A stretch of DNA of 64,000 nucleotides from Treponema succinifaciens DSM 2489 (GCF_000195275.1 NC_015385.1:1814501-1878500); one strand, 5' to 3'. Shown: positions 7,433-16,164, numbered from the stretch's first letter. Numbers and translations: made by a program. Notes: generated from the letters alone by a model not told the origin.

Positions 7433-8623
7433 ATGGAACTTACTTACAACGGCAAAAAATCGAAAAAAGAAATCCTGGGAATTCTTCCAACATCATACTT
7501 TTCAAAGCCGATTTCAGAAAAAGAAAATATTTTGATTAACGGCGACAATTTGGAAGCATTGCGGATTCTCGTTCACAATTCAAACTTAAAAGGCAAGATT
7601 GACCTAATTTATATTGACCCGCCTTTTGCAACCAACGGAACTTTTACAATCAGTGAGGAACGCGCAAGCACAATAAGCTCTAGCAAGAAAGATGAAATTG
7701 CTTATACGGATAATCTTCTTGGCGAAAAATTTTTAGAATTTTTGAGGGAGCGTCTTATTTTAGCACGTGAACTTTTAAGCGAGCGCGGTTCTATTTATCT
7801 TCATATTGATTACAAAATCGGGCATTATGTGAAAATCATTATGGATGAAATTTTCGGAACTAAAAATTTTAGGAACGACATAACAAGGATAAAATGCAAT
7901 CCGAAAAATTTTTCACGCAAGGCTTACGGAAACATAAAAGACTTAATTCTTTTTTACTCAAAGGCAAGCAATCCTATTTGGAATGAGCCATTTATTCCAT
8001 TTTCAGACGAAGATAAAACTCGTCTTTACAAAAAAATTGATGAACAGGGCAAATTTTACACAACAGTTCCACTTCACGCTCCAGGCGAGACAAAAGACGG
8101 AGTTACAGGCGGAACTTTCAGGGGAATGTTGCCACCAAAAGGCAGACACTGGCGCACATCCCCTGCAGAGCTTGAAAAACTAGACGAGCAGGGATTGATT
8201 GAATGGTCAAAAAACGGAGTTCCACGCAGAAAAATCTTTGCGGATGAACAGAAGGGAAAAAAACTACAGGACATTTGGGATTTCAAGGATTACCAATATC
8301 CAGTTTATCCAACAGAAAAAAATCTTGACCTTTTAAAGCTTATTGTTCAGACTTCCTCAAATCCTGAAAGTTTGGTCATGGACTTTTTCTGCGGTTCAGG
8401 AACAACTTTGATTGCAGCCCAAGAACTTGGCAGAAATTGGATTGGAATAGACAAATCCGAAAAGGCGATAGAAGTTACAAGAAAAAAAATAACCAAAGAA
8501 AATTCTTCTCTTTCCAAAGCAGATTTTGAATCAGTTAATCTTTTAGAAAAACAAGACCAGAATTCGCATAATGAAAATATTCTTGTTATGCAGAAAACTC
8601 CAAAAGTGTTAGTAACTGCATAA
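7433..8623 (+). CDS. Type II DNA methyltransferase (N6-adenine/N4-cytosine, beta class)
   Basis: 396-aa cognate modification enzyme of the preceding endonuclease. Motif IV DPPF is at residues 62-65, near the N-terminus, and motif I FCGSGTT is at about 318-324, near the C-terminus; this order defines the beta class. The DPPF variant is compatible with adenine or cytosine-N4 methylation. An ideal AAGGAGG ribosome site (7418-7424) precedes the ATG at 7433. The region between (target recognition domain, about 130-290) is rich in aromatic and basic residues. The gene is complete and convergent with the histidine kinase gene, leaving only 20 bp between stops. Confidence 0.88.
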   Translation: MELTYNGKKSKKEILGILPTSYFSKPISEKENILINGDNLEALRILVHNSNLKGKIDLIYIDPPFATNGTFTISEERASTISSSKKDEIAYTDNLLGEKFLEFLRERLILARELLSERGSIYLHIDYKIGHYVKIIMDEIFGTKNFRNDITRIKCNPKNFSRKAYGNIKDLILFYSKASNPIWNEPFIPFSDEDKTRLYKKIDEQGKFYTTVPLHAPGETKDGVTGGTFRGMLPPKGRHWRTSPAELEKLDEQGLIEWSKNGVPRRKIFADEQKGKKLQDIWDFKDYQYPVYPTEKNLDLLKLIVQTSSNPESLVMDFFCGSGTTLIAAQELGRNWIGIDKSEKAIEVTRKKITKENSSLSKADFESVNLLEKQDQNSHNENILVMQKTPKVLVTA

Positions 8624-8643
8624 TTTCCCGCCAACCTCTCTCC

Positions 8644-10002
8644 TTACACCATCACCGCAAAGCACACGCACGCCTCTCCCTTTTCGTTCATCGCATTTTG
8701 CACTTCGATTTTTCCGCCGTGGAGGATTGCGATTGCCTGCGCGATTGAAAGGCCAAGCCCTGAGCCTGCCGTGCTTCTTGAGCGGTCGCCGCGGTAAAGG
8801 CGGTCGAAAACGTGGGGAATGTCCTCCCCGCTGATTGCGCCGGTGTTCAGCACGGAGATTTTTATGCGGTCCTCCTCAAGTTTTTCCGTGCAGAGCGTAA
8901 CCTCGCCGCCTTCCGCCGTGTACTGGAACGCGTTCTGCAGAAGGTTCGAGACGCATCTCATGAGCAGGAGCGGGTCCGCCTTAAAGTTAAAATCCTCCGC
9001 GCATTTCTTCTCCACGCTGAATTTTATTTTTTTCTTTTCCGCAAGAAGCGCGAACCGGGCGGAAACATCGTCGGCAAATTTCCAGGCGTTCACGTCCGTA
9101 AGCGCAATTTTCATTTCCGGGGACTCAAAGCGGCTCAAGTCCTGAAGATTCCACACAAGTTTTTCTATTATCGTAAGCTCGGAATAAAGGGCCGCAAAAC
9201 GCTCAGCCGTCGCCTCAAGGACTCCGTCGTTCATTCCCTCGACCTGCATTTTTACCGCAGTAAGCGGAGTGCGCAAATCGTGCGAGATGTCCTGCATCCA
9301 CTGACGGCGCAAAGTCTCCTCGTGCAGAAGCCGGTTTTTCAGCTTTTTTACCGAATCCAGAATCCTGTCGAACTCGTTCACACCGAGAGCCGGCATATTT
9401 TTTTTCATCAGGTCCGGAGACGAAATGTAGTCCGCCAGCGAGCGCGCCTTTTTTGAAAGCACTGTCGAAATAAAAAGCGAAAGCGCAAGCGTGATTGAAA
9501 CCGCGATTGCGATTCCGGCGAAAAGCCCTTTTTCCATAGTCGAAACAAAAATTCTGTTCGCCTTGTACGCCAGAAACCCAACGTTGTCCGCGCAAAGATA
9601 GCCGATTGTCTTGCCGCCGTCTTTTATCTGGACCGGAGAATTAAGAGCCATAAAAGTCGAAAGCGAGCCGACCGATTTTTCAACATCTTCCTGCGTGCTG
9701 ACCTTTCCTTTTTCAAGAAGCAGAACCGGTTTTTTGTTTCCGTCAAAAATATAGATGTAAAGCGAATCTGTCGTGTAAGGCATCACCGCGTTTTCAAGAG
9801 AAGATGAAGAAAGGCTTCCTTCAAGTCTGTATGTCTTTGAGATTGCCGGAAGAATAAGGGCCACAAAGTCGTTTCTTTTTCCAGCATTCCACTCGTTTAT
9901 GGAACGGCTTACCGCCACCGTAAAAATCCCGGACATTGCGGCAATCAATGCAAACGAAACGGCAACAAAACCTGTAAGAATTCGTACAAAAATTGACTTC
10001 AT
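8644..10002 (-). CDS. Sensor histidine kinase
   Basis: 452-aa membrane histidine kinase, partner of the adjacent response regulator. TM1 is about residues 8-31, an extracytoplasmic sensor follows at about 32-155, and TM2 is about 160-183. A short HAMP-like linker leads to the dimerisation box with H241 (DISHDLRTPLTAV), an N box (LLQNAFQYT), and G boxes with DIPHVFDRLYRGD and SGLGLSIAQAI at the C-terminus. The order and length fit an OmpR-partner kinase. The ATG at 10002 follows the regulator's stop by 3 bp, so translation is coupled. Its ligand is unknown. The 3' end has a decayed copy at 5.5 kb. Confidence 0.92.
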   Translation of the reverse strand: MKSIFVRILTGFVAVSFALIAAMSGIFTVAVSRSINEWNAGKRNDFVALILPAISKTYRLEGSLSSSSLENAVMPYTTDSLYIYIFDGNKKPVLLLEKGKVSTQEDVEKSVGSLSTFMALNSPVQIKDGGKTIGYLCADNVGFLAYKANRIFVSTMEKGLFAGIAIAVSITLALSLFISTVLSKKARSLADYISSPDLMKKNMPALGVNEFDRILDSVKKLKNRLLHEETLRRQWMQDISHDLRTPLTAVKMQVEGMNDGVLEATAERFAALYSELTIIEKLVWNLQDLSRFESPEMKIALTDVNAWKFADDVSARFALLAEKKKIKFSVEKKCAEDFNFKADPLLLMRCVSNLLQNAFQYTAEGGEVTLCTEKLEEDRIKISVLNTGAISGEDIPHVFDRLYRGDRSRSTAGSGLGLSIAQAIAILHGGKIEVQNAMNEKGEACVCFAVMV

Positions 10003-10005
10003 TTT

Positions 10006-10707
10006 TTACTTTTTTGAATCCGCCTTTATTCCGCTGAACCTGTAGCCGAATCCCCTTACTGTTGAAATCCACTGCTGCCCGATTTTTGAGCGCAGGTTCG
10101 CCATGTGGGTATCTATCGTCCGCTCCGAGCCCTCAAAAAAATAGTTCAGGCATTCGCCCAAAAGCTGCTCGCGCGAGACAACCTGCCCGGTGTTCGACGC
10201 AAGATACAAAAGAATCTTCCATTCTGTAGACGTAAGTTCAATCGGATTTCCGTCAACGCTAACGCTGTGCCTGCCTTCATCTATAAAAACCGCAGAATTT
10301 CCGCTCTGCCATTCGCCCGAAGCCGCGCTTTTTCCGCCGTCAGATTTGCCGGTTCGTCTTAAAAGCGCGTGAACACGAAGAACAAGTTCCTTTGCAGAAA
10401 AAGGCTTGCAGATGTAGTCGTCAGCGCCAAGCTCAAAGCCCAGAATCCTGTCAGACTCAGAGTCCTTCGCGGTCAGAAAAATCAGCGGAATGTCACTCGC
10501 AGCCCTGATTTCCTTTGCAAGCGCAAAACCGCTTCCATCCGGCAGCATGACGTCAAGAATCGCAAGGTCGCAAGTCTCCCTTTTTACCGCGTCAAGCACT
10601 CCTGAAACTCCGCCAAACTCAAGCGTCTTGTAACCGTCAAGCTTAAGGTAGCCGGAAACCGCATCGCGAATCAGAGAGTTGTCCTCAACAATTATCACGC
10701 AAGCCAT
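10006..10707 (-). CDS. OmpR/PhoB-family response regulator
   Basis: 233-aa transcription regulator. The receiver domain (about 1-120) has an acidic pair E8-D9, phosphoacceptor D52 (LDVMLPDGSG) and the conserved Thr/Lys in FLTAKD. The C-terminal winged helix (about 135-228) has LTSTEWKILLYLASNTGQVVSREQL-like recognition, TIDTHMANLRSKIG and VRGFGYRF, typical of OmpR. The middle gene of a three-gene operon: it starts 3 bp after the secreted repeat protein ends and stops 3 bp before the kinase begins. Probably controls that operon and envelope functions, by inference. Confidence 0.93.
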   Translation of the reverse strand: MACVIIVEDNSLIRDAVSGYLKLDGYKTLEFGGVSGVLDAVKRETCDLAILDVMLPDGSGFALAKEIRAASDIPLIFLTAKDSESDRILGFELGADDYICKPFSAKELVLRVHALLRRTGKSDGGKSAASGEWQSGNSAVFIDEGRHSVSVDGNPIELTSTEWKILLYLASNTGQVVSREQLLGECLNYFFEGSERTIDTHMANLRSKIGQQWISTVRGFGYRFSGIKADSKK

Positions 10708-10710
10708 TTT

Positions 10711-11625
10711 TCAGTTTTCCTTTTTTTCCGCCGCATCAGGCGCGCCATATTGAAAATTCCTAAGGATGATTCCAGAAGAATTCTTCTCCAGCGCAATATT
10801 TCCGTTCCAGTCGTAAAAGAATTCTTTTTCAGAAACAACTTTTCCTTCCGCATTTTTAAGCACGGAGCGGATTAAATTGTCCGCAGAAAAAGTCCTTGTC
10901 TCCTCGGTTTTAAGGCTTCCGTCCGCGCCCAGCGTCCTTACAGAAACCGCCTTTCCCTTTGAATACGAATAATTCACGCTTTCGTAAAAACCACTTGCGT
11001 CATAATTTTTTTCCTGCGCCAAAGAGGAATCCGCATTGTAAAAATACTCAACACGCTTAAAAAGTTTCCCATCCGCATAGAACGAAGAATAATCCTTTAT
11101 GCGTCCGTCCTCGGTGTAAATGTATTTTTCCGTAAAGTTCAGAGCGCCCGCTGCTGAATAAGTCTTGCATTCAGAAACTTTTGACTTCGCGTTATACGAA
11201 TATTCCGCGCGCCACTCAACCTCGCCGCTTCCAGAATAAGAAGTTTCAGTTGCCAGAAGCCCCTTTTCGCTGTAGCCGTATGAATAACGCCACTTTACGT
11301 TTTTTGAAGAATCAATCCCTGAAATTTCAGAAATTCTTCCGTCGTTCAGAAATTTTCTTTCAACAGAAGTTTTTTCAGAACCGTCGTCGCCAAACTGTTT
11401 TTCCCTTAAAATCCGTCCGTCCGCAAATTCAAGAACACTGAACTTTTTAAGACTGTCCGGCGAATTTCCCCTGAATTCCGTAACCACAACCGGCGAGCCA
11501 TTAAATTTTGAAGATTCCACCAAAGCATTTTTTGAAACTGAAACTGTGCTCTGCGAAAAAACTTTTGCGGCTCCAGCAATAAACACAGAAGCAACCGTAA
11601 AATAAAAAAGACGAGATGATTTCAT
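10711..11625 (-). CDS. Exported repeat protein of a two-component operon
   Basis: 304-aa secreted protein, first gene of the operon with the response regulator and kinase. The start at 11625 (MKSSRLFYFTV) is chosen because AGGAT lies just upstream and a signal peptide follows at once (hydrophobic core, cleavage near KVFSQS). Earlier in-frame starts overlap the ribosome site or lack one. The body contains about ten degenerate 20-22-residue units of the kind E-Y-x-Y-(n)-x-G-x-(l)-x-x-x-x-Y, similar to YD or YwqK/MORN-like antitoxin-family repeats. It could be the surface sensor or output of the two-component pair. Function unknown. Confidence 0.75.
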   Translation of the reverse strand: MKSSRLFYFTVASVFIAGAAKVFSQSTVSVSKNALVESSKFNGSPVVVTEFRGNSPDSLKKFSVLEFADGRILREKQFGDDGSEKTSVERKFLNDGRISEISGIDSSKNVKWRYSYGYSEKGLLATETSYSGSGEVEWRAEYSYNAKSKVSECKTYSAAGALNFTEKYIYTEDGRIKDYSSFYADGKLFKRVEYFYNADSSLAQEKNYDASGFYESVNYSYSKGKAVSVRTLGADGSLKTEETRTFSADNLIRSVLKNAEGKVVSEKEFFYDWNGNIALEKNSSGIILRNFQYGAPDAAEKKEN

Positions 11626-11698
11626 TTTAATCCTCATTGCGTGATTTTCTTCTATTATATAAATGCTGAAAAACGCTTTCAAGATACAAAAAAAAATC

Positions 11699-12577
11699 CT
11701 AAAACGGCAGGTCTACACCAAAGTACGGAGTGTCCTCGCGAATCTCCACAATTCCACGAATCGGCTTGTCGGAATATTTCAGAATTTTATCGCGGTAGTT
11801 CTGCCGAATCTGCGGATTTTCAATTTCCTCGCGCCGCGCCTTTGAAAGTTCCAGAAATTCAGTTTCACGGTCGATTCCCAAAAAACGGCGGTTCAAAAGA
11901 GAGGCGGCAATTCCTGTTGTGGAGCTTCCTGTAAACGGATCTAAAATCCAGACATTTTCTTTTGTGGAGGCAAGAATAATCCGCGCAAGGAGCGGAAGCG
12001 GTTTTTGGGTCGGATGTTTTCCGCAGGATTTTTCCCACTTCGCAATTGCAGGCAGAATCCACAAGTCGCGCATCTGAGTTCCACCGTTGATTTCCTTCAT
12101 AAGCTCGTAGTTGAAATAATGCGGAACTTTTTTGCTTTTTCTAGCCCACAAGATAAACTCAGTTGAATGAGTGAAAAAACGGCACGAAAGATTCGGCGGC
12201 GGATTCGTCTTCGCCCAGGTGACGCAATTCAAAATGCGGAAATCCAGTTCATTCAGCATCAGCGCAACCGAAAAAATGTTGTGGTAAGTGCCCGAAATCC
12301 AGATTGTGCCGTCGTCCTTCAAATGCGAGCGACAGGCAGAAAGCCATTTTCGATTGAACTCATTGTCCTTTTCAAAACCGTGAGATTTGTCCCAGCCGCC
12401 CTTGTTCACGCTCACCTGCTTTCCAGATTGAACAGAAATTCCTCCATTGGAAAGAAAATAAGGCGGGTCGGCGAAAATCATATCGAACTTGAAATCAAAC
12501 TGATTTAAAAGCTCAACGCAGTCGCCTTGAAGAAGTGTAAAGTCGCGATTCAGGGATTTGTATAAGGAATGGAGCAT
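11699..12577 (-). CDS. DpnA-like adenine DNA methyltransferase
   Basis: 292 aa, last gene of the DpnII-like operon. Matches the M.DpnA/M2.DpnII type (GATC; known in pneumococcus for also methylating single-stranded DNA during transformation). Motif IV ADPPYFLSNGG at 36-46, with WDK and FNRKWL following, PPNLSCRFFTHSTEFILWARK about 127-147, GKHPTQKP about 186-193, and motif I DPFTGSSTTG about 213-222. This is the beta-class order. The motif I glycine is replaced by Ser (GSS versus GSG), a small oddity. The start lies 1-2 bp from the stop of the upstream unknown gene. Confidence 0.88.
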   Translation of the reverse strand: MLHSLYKSLNRDFTLLQGDCVELLNQFDFKFDMIFADPPYFLSNGGISVQSGKQVSVNKGGWDKSHGFEKDNEFNRKWLSACRSHLKDDGTIWISGTYHNIFSVALMLNELDFRILNCVTWAKTNPPPNLSCRFFTHSTEFILWARKSKKVPHYFNYELMKEINGGTQMRDLWILPAIAKWEKSCGKHPTQKPLPLLARIILASTKENVWILDPFTGSSTTGIAASLLNRRFLGIDRETEFLELSKARREEIENPQIRQNYRDKILKYSDKPIRGIVEIREDTPYFGVDLPF

Positions 12578-12578
12578 T

Positions 12579-13109
12579 TTATGCTAAATCTTCTTTTTTC
12601 AAATCATTCATGAACATATTGCGTCCAGACCAGTTCCAATATGAAATATCTTCTGATATAAAAAGCCATTTTATAGCTAATAGAATAATTATTATTGGGT
12701 GTTTATTACCTTCAAAATCTTTGAATTGCACATTTTTTAGTTTTGAAAAATTATAAGTATCAACATTGAAAATTTTATTTATTTCATCTTTTACAAATGG
12801 ATAATCATCTGGAAAATGCTTTTTTGCATAATGTAAAGCATTTTCTATGTCATCAAAACTAGGATTTATATATCTTCTATTCTTTTTGAAATAAAGACCT
12901 CTTATATTAACTGTGAAATCAAATCCTTTTTTAAAAACTCCTGGTCGTTTTAAGACTATTTTATAATCACCATATTTTTCAACATTATATTCATACCTTG
13001 AAGTTTCTTCTGATGAACCAGCCGATTCTTTTAGAAATTCGATAACAACTTTTTTTCTAATATCAGCTCTACTTTGAGCCATTATTTCATATAAATCTAT
13101 TATGTTCAT
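12579..13109 (-). CDS. Unknown protein in DpnII-like operon
   Basis: 176 aa, soluble, AT-rich, no family recognised. It has a mixed alpha/beta look, with an N-terminal helix, strands around EYNVEKYGDYKIVLKRPG, and a hydrophobic helix HPIIIILLAIKWLFI near residue 140 that is either buried or membrane-associated. Placed between a PD-(D/E)xK-like gene (8 bp upstream) and M.DpnA (1 bp downstream) with no room for its own promoter, so it is co-expressed with the R-M enzymes. It is absent from the classical dpnM-dpnA-dpnB operon. Confidence 0.65.
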   Translation of the reverse strand: MNIIDLYEIMAQSRADIRKKVVIEFLKESAGSSEETSRYEYNVEKYGDYKIVLKRPGVFKKGFDFTVNIRGLYFKKNRRYINPSFDDIENALHYAKKHFPDDYPFVKDEINKIFNVDTYNFSKLKNVQFKDFEGNKHPIIIILLAIKWLFISEDISYWNWSGRNMFMNDLKKEDLA

Positions 13110-13117
13110 AAAATTTC

Positions 13118-13588
13118 CTAATTTATGTTTTTAAAACGTGAAAAATCATCTGCTAAGTATTTGTTAAACTTGTCTTTTGGATATTCTTTTTTTTCTCCAT
13201 TTTCATCAGTTTTGCACCCATTAAACCAAATGCTTCTCTTTCCAGAATTTTTTCCAGCTTTGTTTGTTACACATTCTTTTAAGAATTCTTCTGATGACAT
13301 AATCCACTTTTTTTGTAAACGCTCAGAATAAAAAACAAAAAAATAATTTTCTCTTTTTTCATGCTCCAATGCAGCGAATAAAGCAGCGTCTCCCATTTTT
13401 ACATCATTTGATCTAGCTTTTATTTGAACTTCAATGAAATGTCCATTATCTTGACGTATTACACAATCAATTCCATCATCATCAACTAAAGGAACATAAC
13501 AATCTAAACCTTCCTTTAACATTAAACCTATTATGTAATATTCTATTCGCTTTCCAAAACCCGCACTATGTCTAAATGTAAATGACAT
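13118..13588 (-). CDS. DUF4365-like PD-(D/E)xK protein in DpnII-like operon
   Basis: 156 aa. The core DDDGIDCVIRQDNGHFIEVQIKA has the D...E-x-Q/K signature of restriction-endonuclease-like folds: D in GIDCVI, then E-V-Q-I-K. This is the pattern seen in DUF4365-type proteins, which turn up in mobile and defence loci. It may be a nuclease or a nuclease-fold DNA-binding accessory. It follows R.DpnII by 21 bp and precedes the 176-aa gene by 8 bp in the same operon. Not part of known DpnII systems. AT-rich. Confidence 0.65.
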   Translation of the reverse strand: MSFTFRHSAGFGKRIEYYIIGLMLKEGLDCYVPLVDDDGIDCVIRQDNGHFIEVQIKARSNDVKMGDAALFAALEHEKRENYFFVFYSERLQKKWIMSSEEFLKECVTNKAGKNSGKRSIWFNGCKTDENGEKKEYPKDKFNKYLADDFSRFKNIN

Positions 13589-13609
13589 CTTATTAAACTT
13601 CCTCCCCTT

Positions 13610-14470
13610 TTATCCAAACACTTTTCCAACCACACCGTTTTCCATGTCTTTTATGCAGTAGATATTCTCCATCACATCGAATGTTTCCTCAAGGTTATGC
13701 CGTGCGCTTTGCCAGCCGTTTCCGTCTGTAAACCAGACAAAAGTTACTCCGCTTATCGTGTCAATTTCGCCTGATAAAGTTTTGTAGCTTCTTGCAGTTT
13801 CATTCAGTTTTGAGCCGCCACTTCCGTAGAAATTCGTTTCAACAACATAAATTTGTTTTTCAGTCTTTACAACAAAATCGAACCGTTTTTCCATTTTTCC
13901 ATGATTTGAGATTGCGGATAAATCAACATTCCATTTTTCCGTGATTTCATGAATATACATTTCTTTAAAATAATTTTTATCCTTTTCAAATCCAGCTTTT
14001 TTTATATAGCTTTCAACTAAGTCTTCCATAAGATGGCCGCCGCGATTTTTTCTGCCATTTGAATCAAGTCCGGTTTCAACGCCTGTAACATAATCAACGA
14101 GATTATTCACAAGATGGTTCTGTAAAAGGTCAAAGAGTCCGGACTTTTTCATAAAATCAGAATATTCAGAAACAGTTTGCTTTGAAGTCGAAAAATCAAA
14201 AACAAAGCTTCCATTTTCATCAGAAACTGAAATTTCAGAATTGCGGACGGCCAAAAGAATTGGAATGCACTTCAAAGTCTCTGGATATTTTGAAAGAATA
14301 TTTTCAAAGTCTTTTTCAATTGACTTTGAGCCAATCAGAGAATTTAAAATATTCAGCTCAATTTTTATATTCTCAACATTTCCATAAACTTTTCCAAAGT
14401 CGATATAATAGGAATAAGTTGCAATGCTGTCTCGAAAAGTTGAAAGCCACTCTGTGAAATTTCGTTTCAT
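13610..14470 (-). CDS. DpnII-like restriction endonuclease (GATC)
   Basis: 286-aa type II endonuclease of the DpnII/MboI family, which cuts unmethylated GATC. The stretch GVETGLDSNGRKNRGGH (about 130-146), the catalytic D198 in RFDFVV and E211-T-N in YVVETNFYGSGGSKLNETARSY are hallmark segments; the family carries ExN rather than ExK. Full length (R.DpnII is about 290 aa). It starts at 14470 after the ADP-ribosyltransferase-like gene (10-bp gap). No frameshift or truncation, so it is probably active, protected by the two methyltransferases in the same operon. Confidence 0.9.
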   Translation of the reverse strand: MKRNFTEWLSTFRDSIATYSYYIDFGKVYGNVENIKIELNILNSLIGSKSIEKDFENILSKYPETLKCIPILLAVRNSEISVSDENGSFVFDFSTSKQTVSEYSDFMKKSGLFDLLQNHLVNNLVDYVTGVETGLDSNGRKNRGGHLMEDLVESYIKKAGFEKDKNYFKEMYIHEITEKWNVDLSAISNHGKMEKRFDFVVKTEKQIYVVETNFYGSGGSKLNETARSYKTLSGEIDTISGVTFVWFTDGNGWQSARHNLEETFDVMENIYCIKDMENGVVGKVFG

Positions 14471-14480
14471 AAAACCTCTC

Positions 14481-15020
14481 TTAATTAAAAAAGTTTGACA
14501 AATCCTCTTTTTTCCGCTTTTTATTTGAAATCATTTTTACTTTATCTACATTAAATAAAACAAATTCTTCGCCAGTTGTGCATGGATCGAAATAGCGGAT
14601 TCCGTCAAAGCCAAGTCTTAACGTGTTTTTGTTCAAATAGTTTTTATCTGATGATTTTCCATATTTTGCAATTGCTTCCTTTTCAAACTCTTCAAATTTT
14701 TTTGGTTCTGTTAAATCGATGAAATTTGGACTGCCTTGGTAAATTTCAACTTCATCTCCAAATTCTCCTTCGCCATTATAAAAGTTATGAACAGCATTTT
14801 TATCTTTTCCAAGGTATAACCCCTTGCCAACTCCAATCTCTGAAGTTCCGCCGGTGGCATGATAAAAAATATCATCTTTATAATTCCTTGTTTTAGCAAT
14901 GTCTTTCTTGAATTTACTTTTTGCATAATCATCATTGTCTGGATTACCGATTTCTGAAATAAAAATCTGTTTGTATTCAGGAAGATTAAAAAGTTCTTCT
15001 GCAGTAAATCTATATTTCAT
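14481..15020 (-). CDS. ADP-ribosyltransferase-like protein in DpnII-like operon
   Basis: 179 aa. The arrangement FYHATGG (H54), GKGLYLG (Y69) and, near the C-terminus, GFDGIRYFDPCTTGEEFVLF (E151/E152) matches the H-Y-E layout of diphtheria-toxin-like or PARP-like ADP-ribosyltransferases. It is especially close to the ART-PolyVal type found in phages and mobile elements, which commonly ends GYDG...EYVVF. Homology is inferred from motifs only. It sits between M.DpnM and R.DpnII, 10-12 bp from each, so it is expressed with them. Possible roles: a backup toxin, or modification of DNA or of an invader protein. An enzymatically dead regulator is also possible. Confidence 0.6.
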   Translation of the reverse strand: MKYRFTAEELFNLPEYKQIFISEIGNPDNDDYAKSKFKKDIAKTRNYKDDIFYHATGGTSEIGVGKGLYLGKDKNAVHNFYNGEGEFGDEVEIYQGSPNFIDLTEPKKFEEFEKEAIAKYGKSSDKNYLNKNTLRLGFDGIRYFDPCTTGEEFVLFNVDKVKMISNKKRKKEDLSNFFN

Positions 15021-15032
15021 TTTTATTCTCTC

Positions 15033-15929
15033 CTAGAAAACCGATGCAATATTGCTTATTAAAAGCTCGCTGATTGCCCCGCGTTTTTTTGCGTTTGAAT
15101 TTATCATTCTTGAAGCTGTGATTCTTTCGATTTCAAAATTTGAATACAAGTCATCAAAAAAATTGTCTTCCTTGTTTGTATTTTTTGGGTCGGAGTTGCT
15201 TGCAAGAACCTTCGCGCCTTTGCTGGAAATTTCAGTTATAAATTTTCCAAGTTCGAGTTGCTCTTTGTCGGAAAAGTTATTTTCTGAATACGACGTGAAC
15301 GCGGAAGTTTGCGTTAGAGGTCGATACGGCGGGTCAAGATAAACAAAAGTTTCTGAATCAATAAAATTCTTACAGTCGGAATAATCGCCGGTTTTCATCT
15401 GCACATTCTGCAAAAGTTCTGAACACGCTCTTAGATTTTCTTCATCACAAATAAGCGGATTTTTTGCATTGTTGAACGGAACATTGAATTCGCCTCTTTT
15501 GTTCACGCGGTAAAGTCCGTTGAAGCATGTTTTGTTCAGGAAAATAAATAGCGCGGCTTTTTCAAGATTTTCAGCATCGTTTCTGTTTATTTTTAGTTCG
15601 TTGTAGCGAAGGCGTTTTTCATAAAAAAGAATTTTGTTTTTTTCCAAAGACTGACTTTTATAGTCCTGTTGAAGTTCAGAAAGTTGTTCTATCAAAAGAT
15701 TGCAATCAGTTTTTATCTGCAAATATGTTTTTATCAGTTCCTCATTCACATCGTTCACAAGAACTTTTTCCGGGCGGCATTTTTGAAGCACATCAAACAG
15801 CACAGCTCCACCGCCGACAAACGGCTCGCAGTATTTTTTTATTCGGTGAGGATAATGTTTTCTGATTTCTGGCAGAAGCTGAGTTTTTCCGCCTGCCCAT
15901 TTTACAAAAGGATGTGCTGTGCTTTGCAT
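15033..15929 (-). CDS. DpnM/Dam-like adenine DNA methyltransferase (GATC)
   Basis: 298-aa alpha-class N6-adenine methyltransferase, first gene of the DpnII-like operon. HPFVKWAGGKTQLLP (about residues 6-20) is the FxGxK-type SAM motif, EPFVGGGAV follows, NGLYRVNKRGEFNVPF is the family signature, and motif IV YLDPPYRPL is about 198-205. The open frame extends upstream to 16010, but the start at 15929 is chosen for two reasons: homologues begin just before PF-x-KW, and a promoter -10 (TATAGT, 15936-15941) ends 6 bp before this ATG. The mRNA is then leaderless. An alternative start at 15965 would fall inside the -35. Confidence 0.85.
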   Translation of the reverse strand: MQSTAHPFVKWAGGKTQLLPEIRKHYPHRIKKYCEPFVGGGAVLFDVLQKCRPEKVLVNDVNEELIKTYLQIKTDCNLLIEQLSELQQDYKSQSLEKNKILFYEKRLRYNELKINRNDAENLEKAALFIFLNKTCFNGLYRVNKRGEFNVPFNNAKNPLICDEENLRACSELLQNVQMKTGDYSDCKNFIDSETFVYLDPPYRPLTQTSAFTSYSENNFSDKEQLELGKFITEISSKGAKVLASNSDPKNTNKEDNFFDDLYSNFEIERITASRMINSNAKKRGAISELLISNIASVF

Positions 15930-15967
15930 AAAATTACTATACACGTTTTTTGGTAAAACTTCCATAG
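15930..15967 (-). promoter_or_regulatory. Promoter of DpnII-like operon (leaderless start)
   Basis: Minus strand: TGGAAG at 15964-15959, 17-bp spacer, TATAGT at 15941-15936, then AATTTT and the ATG. Same 38-bp block as at 6564-6601. Confidence 0.65.
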
Positions 15968-15974
15968 GAATTTG

Positions 15975-16150
15975 CAAAACGAAGTTTTGCGGCATGAGCG
16001 TAATCTGCAAAGCAGATGAAGCGAACGCACGTTAGGGATTGTAGGGGCACGCCGCAGGCGTGTTCCGAAGCGTAGCGAAGGAATGGAGGCGAAAGCCGTA
16101 ACCCCGGAAAGCCCGACCCATGCGGCGGTTGAGTTTATCGAAACCAAAGC
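15975..16150 (+). repeat. Interspersed modular repeat, copy 4
   Basis: Contains GTTAGGGATTGTAGGGGC, hairpin ACGCCGCAGGCGT, TTCCGAAGCGTAGCGAAGG, AATGGAGGCGAAAGCC and GGAAAGCCCG. This is the fullest copy and matches copy 3 over about 70 bp and copies 1 and 2 by module. A further hairpin GCAAAACGAAGTTTTGC lies at its left edge (15973-15989 region). The ORFs that cross it have no ribosome sites. Confidence 0.8.
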
Positions 16151-16164
16151 ATGGGTAACGCCCA

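Noticed and set aside
8812-9456. 214-aa plus-strand ORF
   Set aside because: Antisense to the histidine kinase, composition rich in Arg/Phe/His, typical of an antisense shadow frame.
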